The notes under the pieces are model-generated. The model had not been told where the DNA came from. It saw nothing but the letters and a program-made list of their open reading frames with translations, and ran no database searches. From CAWJFP01 sp963842155 (GTDB taxonomy: Bacteria; Pseudomonadota; Alphaproteobacteria; JACZXZ01), in NCBI GenBank assembly GCA_963842155.1, contig CAWJFP010000023.1, forward strand, positions 1 through 64,000: a stretch of 64,000 nt of DNA, written 5' to 3'. How positions within the stretch are numbered: the stretch's first letter is position 1; every line of letters starts with the position of its first letter. Position numbers and translations under genes: made by a program. Positions 46,735 to 54,532 of the stretch are shown here, in pieces.

Positions 46735-47165
46735 TCGTCGAAGCGCTGAGGCCGGCCGCGGAGAAGCACGCCGTCCGAGCGCGCCTTGAGATAGGCGTAG
46801 ATATCGTCGAGATACATCACCACGTCCGCCACCGTCCCGAAGGCGGGCATGACGTTGTCGGCCGAGGTCGAGACGTTCTTGCGGCCGTTGATGACGACGT
46901 CCTCGAACTGCTCCTTCGTCAGCCGCTTCAGCGAATTGGTTAGGTCCGGCGCGTAGGAGCTGCCCGAGCCGTCGGGGCCATGGCAGCGCAGGCAGGACTT
47001 GGTATAGCGGCGCCAGCCGTTGAAGGTGCCCTTATCCACCTTGTGGTCCTTAACCGTGTAAGGCTTGGCCTCCTCGTCCGCCGCGCGCACCGTCGTCGTG
47101 GGCACGAAGGCGGCCGAGAGCCCCGCCGCGAATAAAAGGTAAGAAAAGAAAAGCCTCAGGCCCAT
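46731..47165 (-). CDS. xoxG: XoxG, cytochrome c electron acceptor of XoxF
   Basis: 144 residues with a Sec signal peptide (LFFSYLLFAAGLSAAFVPTTTVRA). The single haem site is Cys58-LR-Cys61-His62, and the sixth ligand is Met106 in DNVMPAFG. The domain is a class I c-type cytochrome that carries electrons from XoxF to the terminal oxidase. It lies between xoxF and xoxJ and overlaps xoxJ by 4 bases, so the two are translationally coupled. A hairpin separates it from xoxF. Confidence 0.92.
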   Translation of the reverse strand: MGLRLFFSYLLFAAGLSAAFVPTTTVRAADEEAKPYTVKDHKVDKGTFNGWRRYTKSCLRCHGPDGSGSSYAPDLTNSLKRLTKEQFEDVVINGRKNVSTSADNVMPAFGTVADVVMYLDDIYAYLKARSDGVLLRGRPQRFDE

Positions 47166-47291
47166 GCAAATCTCCTCGCCTCGACGAGGCGGTTCCCGGC
47201 TCGGAATTCCACGGCCGGAGCCGCGACGCTCTGCCCTCGCGGACTTGCCGCCCGGGTCGACGGCTCGCCGGGGGTGGCGGGTTGGAAAAGA

Positions 47292-47330
47292 GAGGCCGGC
47301 ATCCCGCTTTGGAGCGAAGATGCCGGCCTC
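47292..47330 (-). terminator. Strong hairpin in the xoxF-xoxG intergenic region
   Basis: A perfect 12-bp stem (gaggccggcatc / gatgccggcctc) with a 15-base apical part that can itself pair (cgct / agcg). On the minus strand it lies 36 bases after the xoxF stop and is followed by TCTTTTCC. It could be a partial terminator or an mRNA-stabilising element that makes xoxF more abundant than xoxG and xoxJ. Confidence 0.7.
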
Positions 47331-47365
47331 GTCACACGAGTTGGATTACGTGACGCGTGCCTGCT

Positions 47366-49150
47366 TTAGGGAAGCGAGAACACGGTCAGCACGCCACCGA
47401 GCTGGGTGTAGTTGGAGAGCGCCTTGTAGGCACCCACCGCGCCCAGTCCGTCGGTGTCCTTGGTCAGGCCAGCGGCCATGCCGATGCCCGCCCAGCCGCC
47501 GACGCCCGACAGCACGGCAATGTATTGCTTGCCGCCATGCTGATAGGTCATGACGTTGCCGATGATGCCGGATGGCGTCTTGAAGCGATAGAGCTCCTTG
47601 CCGGTCTTGGCGTCGACCGCCTTCAGGTAGCCCTCGAGCGTGCCGTAGAAGACCACGCCGCCCGCCGTCGCCAGCGCGCCGCCCCAAGCCGAGAAGGGCT
47701 CGGGATCGGACCAGACGATCTTGCCCTTGCCGGCATCCCAGGCGATGAAGTTGCCGAGGTTGCTGTCACCCTTCGGGGGATACATCGAGAGGGTGGCGCC
47801 GACATAAGGCTGTCCGGCGGTGTAGGAGACCTTGAACGGCTCGTAGTCCATGCAGACATGGTTGGTCGGCACGTAGAACAGCTCGGTCTTGGGCGAGAAC
47901 GCCGCCGGCTGCTCGTCCTTGGAGCCGAGAGCCGCCGGGCAGATGCCCTGCGAGTTGTGGTCTTCGCCGTTCGCTTCGGTGGAGTAGGCCTTCACGCGGT
48001 CGGGCAGGCCGGTCTTGATGTCGACCTTGGTCGCCCAGTTGACCTTGGGATCGTACTTCTCGGCCACGAGCAGCTCGCCGGTCTCGCGATTGAGCGTATA
48101 GCCGAAGCCGTTGCGGTCGAAGTGGACGAGAGCCTTGGTCTTCTTCCCGTTGACCGGAATGTCGGCCAGGATCATCTCGTTGATGCCGTCATAGTCCCAC
48201 TCGTCGTGCGGCGTCATCTGGTAGACCCACTTGGCCATGCCAGTATCGACGTCGCGGGCCCAAATGGTCATCGACCACTTGTTGTCGCCCGGACGCTGTA
48301 CCGGGTTCCAGGTGCTCGGATTGCCCGAGCCGTAATAGACGAGGTTGAGCGCGGGATCGTAGCTGATCCAGCCCCAAGTCGCGCCGCCGCCGATCTTCCA
48401 CTGGTCGCCTTGCCAGGTCTTGATCGAGGAGTCCTTGCCCACCGGCTTGCCGAGCGAGGTGGTCTTGTCGCCATCGACCAGGATCTGATCGTCCGGGCCT
48501 TCCGAATAGCCCCGCCACGCGAGCGAGCCGTCCTTCATGTGGTAGGCGGCCATATAGCCCTGGACGCCGAACTCGCCGCCGCTCACGCCGATCAGGACCA
48601 GGTCCTTGATGACGGCGGGAGCGCCGGTGCCGGTCGCGCCCTTGTTCGGGTCGTTATCCTTGATCTTCCAGACCTCGGCGCCGGTCTTGGCGTCGAGCGC
48701 CACCAGGGTCGTGTCGGCCTGGTGGAGGAAGATCTTGCCGTCGCCGTAGGCGACGCCGCGGTTGACCGTGTCGCAGCACATCACCGGGATGACGTTGGGA
48801 TCCTGGTGGGGCTCGTAGGCCCAGATGATCCGGCCGGCATTGTTGAGATCCAGCGCGAAGACCTTGTTCGGGAAGGGCGTGTGGACGTACATCACGTCGC
48901 CGATCACGAGAGGCGCGCCCTCATGGCCGCGCAGCACGCCGGTGGAGAAGGTCCATGCCGGACGCAGAGTATGCACGTTGCTGGCGTTGATCTGTTCGAG
49001 GGTGCTGTAACGTTGCCCGAAATAGTCCTTGGTAGGCATCGCCCAATCGCTGGCGTTCTTCTCGAGCTTCATCAGCTCTTCGTTCGCGAAGGCGCCGGAC
49101 GCTCCCAGCGCGGTAATCGCGGTAACAAGCAAAGCTAATCTGAGCTTCAT
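47366..49150 (-). CDS. xoxF: XoxF, lanthanide-dependent PQQ methanol dehydrogenase
   Basis: 594 residues with a signal peptide cut after AFA. It oxidises methanol in the periplasm. Diagnostic residues: the vicinal disulfide Cys125-Cys126 (VIPVMCCDTVNRG) over PQQ, Glu193, Asn277, catalytic Asp319, and the extra Asp321 in EWDYDGINE. The DYD motif marks the lanthanide XoxF class, since calcium MxaF has Ala at the last position. The eight-blade propeller is complete (last blade AVDAKTGKELYRFKTPSGIIGNVMTYQHGGKQY). GGAGGAG precedes the ATG. Similar to the XoxF5 clade in my recollection. No mxaF in the window. Confidence 0.96.
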   Translation of the reverse strand: MKLRLALLVTAITALGASGAFANEELMKLEKNASDWAMPTKDYFGQRYSTLEQINASNVHTLRPAWTFSTGVLRGHEGAPLVIGDVMYVHTPFPNKVFALDLNNAGRIIWAYEPHQDPNVIPVMCCDTVNRGVAYGDGKIFLHQADTTLVALDAKTGAEVWKIKDNDPNKGATGTGAPAVIKDLVLIGVSGGEFGVQGYMAAYHMKDGSLAWRGYSEGPDDQILVDGDKTTSLGKPVGKDSSIKTWQGDQWKIGGGATWGWISYDPALNLVYYGSGNPSTWNPVQRPGDNKWSMTIWARDVDTGMAKWVYQMTPHDEWDYDGINEMILADIPVNGKKTKALVHFDRNGFGYTLNRETGELLVAEKYDPKVNWATKVDIKTGLPDRVKAYSTEANGEDHNSQGICPAALGSKDEQPAAFSPKTELFYVPTNHVCMDYEPFKVSYTAGQPYVGATLSMYPPKGDSNLGNFIAWDAGKGKIVWSDPEPFSAWGGALATAGGVVFYGTLEGYLKAVDAKTGKELYRFKTPSGIIGNVMTYQHGGKQYIAVLSGVGGWAGIGMAAGLTKDTDGLGAVGAYKALSNYTQLGGVLTVFSLP

Positions 49151-49552
49151 TTATCTCCTCCCTATCGGGCCAGAACCGAATTGCGGTTTGTGTCCCGTAC
49201 CCGACTGTTGGCTGTAGGTTTCAAGCTGCGCGAGACGAGAATGCGCATCTCATACCGCCGAAGATACGTTGCGTTCCGGGTTTTTGGACGACGCTTAGGC
49301 GTATCATCGCTAAAATAATTCTACGACAGGGGCGAAGGTGTGGCAAGCGTTCATTCTTGCGAAACCCTCGGAATCGTTGATTTCGTCTTCGAATGCCCTG
49401 CCCACTGACTTCTTAACGCTGCCCACTACGGACCATAATGCCCCGGCAAGGGCAGCCTGCTCAGCACACGCGCATAATCATCGCGCTGCCCAGAATGGAG
49501 GCAGCCGCGAGGCGTGGCACCGCCCGTCGGGCGCGCCGCCGCCGCCCCGGGC
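49151..49552. promoter_or_regulatory. xoxF leader and promoter region
   Basis: About 400 bases upstream of xoxF without a gene. It is less GC-rich than its surroundings, especially near 49300-49320 (cgctaaaataattct) and 49370-49420. It must hold the xoxF promoter, and MxaB/MxcQE- or lanthanide-responsive sites might be expected, but I cannot identify one by eye. Confidence 0.5.
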
Positions 49553-49759
49553 TCAGGCGTGGTCGCCGCTTGCGCTGCCCGTGACGCAACGCCAGCGCGC
49601 AAGTGCCCATTTTGGATGGTCCTCGAGCCAGGTGATCGCCAGGCTCTGACCATTGGTCATGCATTCGTTCATCGTGCTCAGCGCCACGCCCGGCAGCTTT
49701 TGCTCCTGGCATTGCGTCGGCGAAGCGAGCAGGCAGAAGACGAAGATGATTTGAACCAT
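49553..49759 (-). CDS. Small secreted hypothetical protein
   Basis: 68 residues: a signal peptide (MVQIIFVFCLLASPTQ), then CQEQKLPGVALSTMNECMTNGQSLAITWLEDHPKWALARWRCV. Three or four Cys residues and the WLEDHPKW motif look like a real conserved small exported protein found in alphaproteobacteria. The function is unknown. The frame is open further upstream but that part is the antisense of the next gene. Same strand as xoxF and 402 bases upstream of it. Confidence 0.6.
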   Translation of the reverse strand: MVQIIFVFCLLASPTQCQEQKLPGVALSTMNECMTNGQSLAITWLEDHPKWALARWRCVTGSASGDHA

Positions 49760-49961
49760 ACCCTTGTCCCTGGCCGCGCGGGGCCATAAGTTGCCCAAGT
49801 GGCAGGCGGATAAGCTAAGGTTCCGGCGGCCGGATGTCCATTGTCGACTACGGCCGTCCGGCGGGTTTTCGCTTTCGCCGCGGCGATCGATAATCTGAGG
49901 TACGGCCGGCCGAGGGCGCCGGATGCGGCGCGCGGGCCGGGCGAGGCGAGGAAGACGGGGG

Positions 49962-50663
49962 ATGAATCGCATGACGAACGAAGGAAAATGCCGGGTCTTC
50001 TTGGCAATGGGGCTGGCGCTGGCGCTGCTGCTGGCCCCGCGCGCGGGCCAGGCCGAGGACGCGCCCAAGCTCACCCCCGCGCAGGTCGCGCTTTTCGACA
50101 CCGACCAGCTCGAGGCGATCCGGCGGCCCGCGACGCTCGATTACCAGTTCCGGCATGAGTCTCCCGGCGCCGAGAGCTTCGCCGACGAGGTGAAGGTCGA
50201 GATCAAGGCTGTGCGCCCGGACGGCCGCAAGGACATCCATACCGATTTCCTCAGCGGCGACCGCCATATCGACTTCCCCGCCATCGAGGATTTCGCGGGC
50301 AACCCGCTGCTCATGTATTTCCTCGAATATGACGTGCGGAACATGCATCGCGACACGGGCGGCTCGCCCCTCTTCTTCCGCAACCGCATCCACGACGCCT
50401 TCGCCGACGGCAGCGCCGAAATGCGCATCGTGAAGATCGAGGTCGACGGCAAGCAGGCCGACGCCACCGAGATCGTCATTCATCCCTATGCCAAGATCGC
50501 CCGGCCCGAAGTCGCGCGCTTCACCGCCAAATCCTACCGTTTCCTCGTCTCGAGCGCGGTCGCTGGCAGCATCTACGAGATCAGCAGCGAAGTGCCGAAA
50601 TCGGATCGCGGCCCGGCCGTGACGGAGTCGGTGACCTTCGCCGGGGAGAAGCCGCAAAACTGA
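49962..50663 (+). CDS. Secreted hypothetical protein
   Basis: 233 residues starting MNRMTNEGKCRVFLAMGLALALLLAPRAGQA, a signal peptide cut after GQA. The mature chain has DYQFRHESPGAESFADEVKVEIKAV, DFLSGDRHIDFPAIEDFAGNPLLMYFLEYDVRNMHRDTGG and a C-terminal KSYRFLVSSAVAGSIYEISSEVP. It looks like an intact single-domain periplasmic protein. No named family known to me. It lies between the small protein and the DUF2380 gene in the methylotrophy island. Confidence 0.75.
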   Translation: MNRMTNEGKCRVFLAMGLALALLLAPRAGQAEDAPKLTPAQVALFDTDQLEAIRRPATLDYQFRHESPGAESFADEVKVEIKAVRPDGRKDIHTDFLSGDRHIDFPAIEDFAGNPLLMYFLEYDVRNMHRDTGGSPLFFRNRIHDAFADGSAEMRIVKIEVDGKQADATEIVIHPYAKIARPEVARFTAKSYRFLVSSAVAGSIYEISSEVPKSDRGPAVTESVTFAGEKPQN

Positions 50664-50703
50664 GGAAGCTCGCTTCGCGCGAGCGGATCGGCCAAGACTG
50701 CAT

Positions 50704-51216
50704 CTACCGGGGAATGGTCTGGGCTTCCAGGTCCTTGACCAGGAAATCTTCGGCGCGCCGCCAGGCCTCGTCGTCATCGCCCCTGAAGGTCAGGAGGCGG
50801 TCATAGACGAGCTTGCCGCTCTGCACGTCCACCATCTCTATCTTCCCCCACTGCACCAAAGTGCTCTGCTTGTGGATGCCGCCGTAGAGCAGCAATCTCG
50901 CCCCGGCCTTGCGCGACGCTTCTATCAGCTCGGCCGGGACGGAGTTGGCGATAGAGCAGGGCATGGCGCGGCAGGTCGGGGAGACGGCGCGGTATTTGCC
51001 GCTGCGCGCGAGATCCTCGCGGAGCGCCTGCATGAAGGCCCGCAGCCGCCGCCGATGCTCGGCGCTCTGGTCACGCGGCTCTCCCGACGTATCGACGTAA
51101 TCGAATTCGACGATTGCGATCGCGGCCGGCTGCTGCACCGGGCCTTGCGCCCAGGCGCGTCCTGCGAAGATAAGAAGTGCTGCGACGATCGTCGCCGCCA
51201 TCGAAAGCTTGCTCAT
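50704..51216 (-). CDS. DUF2380 domain-containing secreted protein
   Basis: 170 residues with a signal peptide (MSKLSMAATIVAALLIFAGRAWA). The mature chain AIAIVEFDYVDTSGEPRDQSAEHRRRLRAFMQALREDLARSGKYR, GGIHKQSTLVQWGKIEMVDVQSGKLVYDRLLTFRGDDDEAWRRAEDFL is typical of DUF2380. Such proteins often accompany PQQ-dependent alcohol oxidation genes in alphaproteobacteria; the role is not established. It converges with the hypothetical gene upstream and is divergent from the AraC gene. Confidence 0.82.
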   Translation of the reverse strand: MSKLSMAATIVAALLIFAGRAWAQGPVQQPAAIAIVEFDYVDTSGEPRDQSAEHRRRLRAFMQALREDLARSGKYRAVSPTCRAMPCSIANSVPAELIEASRKAGARLLLYGGIHKQSTLVQWGKIEMVDVQSGKLVYDRLLTFRGDDDEAWRRAEDFLVKDLEAQTIPR

Positions 51217-51342
51217 TGGCGTTCCCTCTCGTTTTATGCGCAGCCCTCGTCGGGCACGACGCTTTGTCGAGACCATAGACCGCCCACGGGCGCGGGACTT
51301 GCCATCTCGCGCCAAAATAGCGGCGGCCGCGCAGGAGGCGCC

Positions 51343-52371
51343 ATGAGCTCGATCGGCCTCACCAAGGCCCGCTCCATGGGCCCGCTCGCCGACGCGGTCG
51401 AGCGCGCCGGCGGCTCGGTTGCCCGCGTCTTCCGCGAGGCCGAGCTGCCGTTGCGGCTCGTCGAGCAGCCGGATCGCCTGATCCTGCTGCGCGACCAGCT
51501 CCGGCTCGTCGAATGCGCCGCGCGCGAGATCGGCGACGACGCGCTGCCCGCGCGGCTCTCGAGCGAGGCCGGCATCGCGAGCCTGGGTGACTTCGGCGCT
51601 CATGTCTGCGCGGCGCCACGGCTTGGCCAGGCGATCGCGCGCTGCAACGGCGGCATCGGCTCGATGCTCCAGTCCGTGACGCGCCTCGGCCTCGAGCGAT
51701 CGGGGCCTTGGGCGAGATGGACATACGGCATCACCGATTCGGCGCGGATCGGCCGCCAGAAGAACGAGGTGCTGGCTCTCGGTTACATGATCGATCTGCT
51801 GCGCCGCTTCGCGGGCGGCGCCGTGCCCATCAGGGCCGAGCTGCCGGGGAGGCTGCGCGCGCGCGCGGTGGTGCAGGACCTGCTCGATTGCCAGATTTTC
51901 GAAGGCCCCGCCGCCGCGGTGATTTTCCCCCTCGACCATCTCGGGATATCGAATCCCGCCTTTCCCCGCGGGGAGAGCGGGGCGGCGCCCGGCGCGGTAC
52001 CGGGTCCGGCCGATTTTGCCGCCTGCGTCGAGCATCTGATCATGTTGGAGCTGCTGGATCGGCGCCCGCATATCGACTGGGTCTGCCGCAGGCTCGGCAT
52101 GTCGAAGCGGTCCCTGCAACGCCGTCTCTTGCTGAGCGAGACGAGCTTCGACAGTATCAGGCGACGCGTGCTGTTTCAGCAAGCGTCCACGCTGCTTTCT
52201 TCGCCAGGCATGCCCGTCACCGACATCGCGTTCGAGCTCGGCTACGCCGATGCCGCCCATTTCACGCGCGCATTCGCGCGTTGGACCGGCCTCAGCCCCC
52301 GCTCCTGGCGCCGTAAAATGACTGGCCGCGACGAGGGGCGGCCTGACGGCGGCGACCCGGGGCGGCCTTGA
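51343..52371 (+). CDS. AraC family transcriptional regulator
   Basis: 342 residues, starting at ATG 51343 behind AGGAGG. The N-terminal half is the arabinose-binding-like/GAF-like sensor typical of OruR/QhpR-type AraC proteins (MGPLADAVERAGGSVARVFREAELPLRLVEQPDRLILLRDQLRLVE). The C-terminal HTH pair reads RPHIDWVCRRLGMSKRSLQRRLLLSETSFDSIRRRVLFQQA and MPVTDIAFELGYADAAHFTRAFARWTGLSPRSWRR. It may control the neighbouring DUF2380 gene, to which it is divergent, or the methanol-oxidation genes. The effector is unknown. Confidence 0.88.
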   Translation: MSSIGLTKARSMGPLADAVERAGGSVARVFREAELPLRLVEQPDRLILLRDQLRLVECAAREIGDDALPARLSSEAGIASLGDFGAHVCAAPRLGQAIARCNGGIGSMLQSVTRLGLERSGPWARWTYGITDSARIGRQKNEVLALGYMIDLLRRFAGGAVPIRAELPGRLRARAVVQDLLDCQIFEGPAAAVIFPLDHLGISNPAFPRGESGAAPGAVPGPADFAACVEHLIMLELLDRRPHIDWVCRRLGMSKRSLQRRLLLSETSFDSIRRRVLFQQASTLLSSPGMPVTDIAFELGYADAAHFTRAFARWTGLSPRSWRRKMTGRDEGRPDGGDPGRP

Positions 52372-52404
52372 CCCTCTTCCGCCGTCTGATAATGTGAACA
52401 TTGC

Positions 52405-52824
52405 GTGGCACAATCCTTCGATGGGCGTGAATTCGTGAGTATGCTATCGAACTGGCGGCCTGCGATCGGCGCCGCCGCGACGCTGTTGCTGATCGCCACC
52501 CTCGCCGGCGGCGGACGCGCCGAGCAGTCCGCGGCGGGCCAGAAGAACGATTACCCGACCTCGGCCCGCGCCGATTACGTGCTGGGCTGCATGGCGGCCA
52601 ACGACAATACCCATGAATCGCTCTTCAAATGCTCCTGCGCGATCGATACCATCGCCGGCCTCATGCCCTATGCGCATTACGAGGAGGCGGAAACGGCGCT
52701 CAGCATGCAGGCGGGGGGCGGACTCGGCGGCCGGGTCGGCGAGTTTCGCGACCCGCCGGAGATCAAGGCCGTCCTCGAGCAACTCCGCCGCGCCCAAGCC
52801 GAGGCCAATTTGCGATGTTTTTAG
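52405..52824 (+). CDS. Secreted Cys-containing hypothetical protein
   Basis: 139 residues from GTG 52405 (ATG 52441 is the alternative). A hydrophobic segment (IGAAATLLLIATLAGGGRA) precedes a conserved-looking core: YPTSARADYVLGCMAANDNTHESLFKCSCAIDTIAGLMPYAHYEEAETALSMQAG and GRVGEFRDPPEIK, with Cys at GCMA, KCSC and a terminal RCF. Proteins of this type are seen next to PQQ-dependent dehydrogenase genes in my recollection; no activity is known. It lies immediately before the AT-rich pqqA leader. Confidence 0.75.
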   Translation: MAQSFDGREFVSMLSNWRPAIGAAATLLLIATLAGGGRAEQSAAGQKNDYPTSARADYVLGCMAANDNTHESLFKCSCAIDTIAGLMPYAHYEEAETALSMQAGGGLGGRVGEFRDPPEIKAVLEQLRRAQAEANLRCF

Positions 52825-52988
52825 GTTAGCGTCTGCTCATATAAGCTATTGAATTCGCTTGCTATGAGTGAAAAATAAACATGTAGACAAAATATATTAA
52901 AACGATTATGTAGGTTTTGGCTTGCATGAGCCCATTCTTAGAATTAGAATGACTTTTGTTTCACAACTGACGTAAGGGAGCCTGTCTG
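52825..52988 (+). promoter_or_regulatory. AT-rich leader and candidate promoter of pqqA
   Basis: A sharp AT-rich island in GC-rich DNA. A candidate sigma-70-like pair is TTGCAT (52922-52927) and TAGAAT (52945-52950) with a 17-base spacer, 38 bases before the pqqA ATG. The ribosome site AAGGGAG lies at 52974-52980. The hexamer match is modest, so the promoter is tentative; the composition change is plain. Confidence 0.45.
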
Positions 52989-53066
52989 ATGTGGAGGAAA
53001 CCCAAGCTCGTCGAAATCGCTGTCGGTCTGGAGATCAACGCCTACGCTTGCGCGGAGATCGCCTAG
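52989..53066 (+). CDS. pqqA: PqqA, pyrroloquinoline quinone precursor peptide
   Basis: A 25-residue ORF, too small for most gene callers: MWRKPKLVEIAVGLEINAYA followed by CAEIA and TAG. It has the invariant Glu15 and Tyr19 with three residues between (GLEINAY), which PqqE and the later enzymes cross-link and excise to form PQQ. KPKLVEIAVG matches the leader of rhizobial PqqA peptides. AAGGGAG sits 8 bases upstream. No pqqB-E genes follow within the window, so it is an orphan copy. It stands between the PQQ-methanol dehydrogenase region and the H4MPT genes. Confidence 0.88.
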   Translation: MWRKPKLVEIAVGLEINAYACAEIA

Positions 53067-53081
53067 TTCCCAGTCCTCCGG

Positions 53082-53119
53082 CCGGGCCTGAGCGGGAAAG
53101 CGATCCCGGCTCGGCCCGG
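53082..53119 (+). terminator. Hairpin immediately downstream of pqqA
   Basis: A compound stem: ccgggcc/ggcccgg, then gagc/gctc and ggga/tccc with single-base bulges and a 6-base loop. It starts 16 bases after the pqqA stop. It has no T run, so it may stop transcription weakly or protect the short pqqA message. Confidence 0.6.
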
Positions 53120-53280
53120 ACGCGAGGGCGCTCTATCGACGCTCCGCCTTGGCGCTGAGTTCGCCCGCGGCGGCAGGAAGTGGCGATGGCACCCCCGGCT
53201 TTCCGGGGTATTTTTTTGTCCGCGTCGGCGCCGAATCGGCCGATTGCCAAGAGGCCCGGCAATCGGGCATTCTTCCCGCC

Positions 53281-53712
53281 ATGGAAGGCAGTTGGATGCT
53301 GGCCGAGGCCTTGCGGATGCATAGGCGGCCCTTGGCGGAAGCCGGGGCGACCTATCAGGTCTTCGTGCGCAATCTCGTCGTCCCCGCCAGCATCGGCATC
53401 TACGAGCATGAGCGGCGGGGGCCGCAGAGGGTGCGGGTGAACGCGCTCATCACGGTCGATCGCGACCCCGGCGACAGCATGCGGACCGTGCTCAACTACG
53501 AATCGATCGTCGAGGGGGTGTGCGACATCGCCGGCTCGGGTCACATCGAGCTGGTCGAGGTGTTCGCTGCGCGCGTGCTCGCGCAATGCTTCGAGGACAA
53601 GCGCGTGCAGTCGGCCTGGATCTCGGTCGAGAAGCTCGATCCCTATCCCGAGGCCGAGAGCGTGGGCGTGATCATGGAGCGGCAGCGTCGGGGACCCCCG
53701 GCGGGCGCATGA
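53281..53712 (+). CDS. Dihydroneopterin aldolase-like protein (FolB family)
   Basis: 143 residues from ATG 53281. The core YQVFVRNLVVPASIGIYEHERRGPQRVRVNALITVD has the catalytic Glu-like and IGxYxxE motif of FolB. The end NYESIVEGVCDIAGSGHIELVEVFAARVLAQCFEDKRVQSAWISVEKLDPYPEAESVGV carries the second conserved Glu and the Lys. FolB splits dihydroneopterin to 6-hydroxymethyl-dihydropterin, a step shared by folate and H4MPT synthesis. Its stop overlaps the mfnE-like ATG (ATGA), so here it probably serves the methanopterin pathway. Confidence 0.85.
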   Translation: MEGSWMLAEALRMHRRPLAEAGATYQVFVRNLVVPASIGIYEHERRGPQRVRVNALITVDRDPGDSMRTVLNYESIVEGVCDIAGSGHIELVEVFAARVLAQCFEDKRVQSAWISVEKLDPYPEAESVGVIMERQRRGPPAGA

Positions 53713-54293
53713 CGGTCGTCGTCAGGCTCGGCGGAAGCTTGGCGAAGGCGGGCACGCTTCGGGACTGGCTCAAGGTGGTGACGCGACAGGGCGGCGGTCG
53801 CGTCGTGCTCGTCCCCGGCGGCGGCGTCTTCGCCGACGCGGTGCGCGCCGCCCAGCGAAGCGACGGCTTCTCCGATCTCGCGGCCCATCGCATGGCGCTT
53901 CTCGCCGTGGATCAATATGGCCTCATGCTGGCCGATCTCGAGCCAAGCCTCCGCCTCGCGGCAAGCAGGCGCGCGATCGCGGCGGCGCTGGCGGCGGGCG
54001 CCGTGGCGCTGTGGCGCGCCAGCCCCATGGCCGAGCGCGCGCCCGAGCTCGCGGCAAGCTGGGACGTCACCTCCGACAGCCTCGCCGCCTGGCTCGCGCG
54101 TAAGCTCGGCGCGCGCCGCCTGGTGCTCGTGAAGTCCGCACCCGCCGATGGTCCGCTCGATGCGCCGAGCCTGGCGCGGCGCGGCCTCGTCGATGCCGCC
54201 TTCCCCGCTTTTGTCGCAGAGGCGCCTTTCGCCTGGTGCTACTGCGGCCCCGGCGACCACGCCATGCTTGCTGCCGAGATCGTCGCGCCCTGA
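53709..54293 (+). CDS. MfnE-like amino acid kinase family protein
   Basis: 194 residues, starting at ATG 53709 within the folB stop. The N-terminal phosphate loop reads VVRLGGSLAKAGTL, followed by VVLVPGGGVFADAVRAAQRSDGFSDLAAHRMALLAVDQYGLML. The later WDVTSDSLAAWLARKLGARRLVLVKSAP binds nucleotide. Archaeal MfnE phosphorylates aminomethyl-furan-methanol phosphate during methanofuran synthesis; the methylotroph homologue is part of the H4MPT/methanofuran-like gene set. It is cotranscribed with folB; DUF6513 follows after 239 bases. Confidence 0.82.
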   Translation: MTVVVRLGGSLAKAGTLRDWLKVVTRQGGGRVVLVPGGGVFADAVRAAQRSDGFSDLAAHRMALLAVDQYGLMLADLEPSLRLAASRRAIAAALAAGAVALWRASPMAERAPELAASWDVTSDSLAAWLARKLGARRLVLVKSAPADGPLDAPSLARRGLVDAAFPAFVAEAPFAWCYCGPGDHAMLAAEIVAP

Positions 54294-54532
54294 GGCGCGG
54301 CATCGCTTATCGGGAAGCCCCGCGCGCTTGACAGCGAGGCACTCGGAGCTATGGTCAAGCGCCGTCCCCGGCGCATCGCTTCGAGGTTGAAGGATCACCC
54401 CTCTCGTCCGGCTCCGGGTAAGGCTCGGCACTCGCCTCGCCAACCCTGCGCAACCCTCTCCCTCCAATCGGGCGGAGAGGGCAGGGTGAGGCGAGCCGCG
54501 ATTCCGCGGGATTGGAAAATGCTCTGGCTCGC

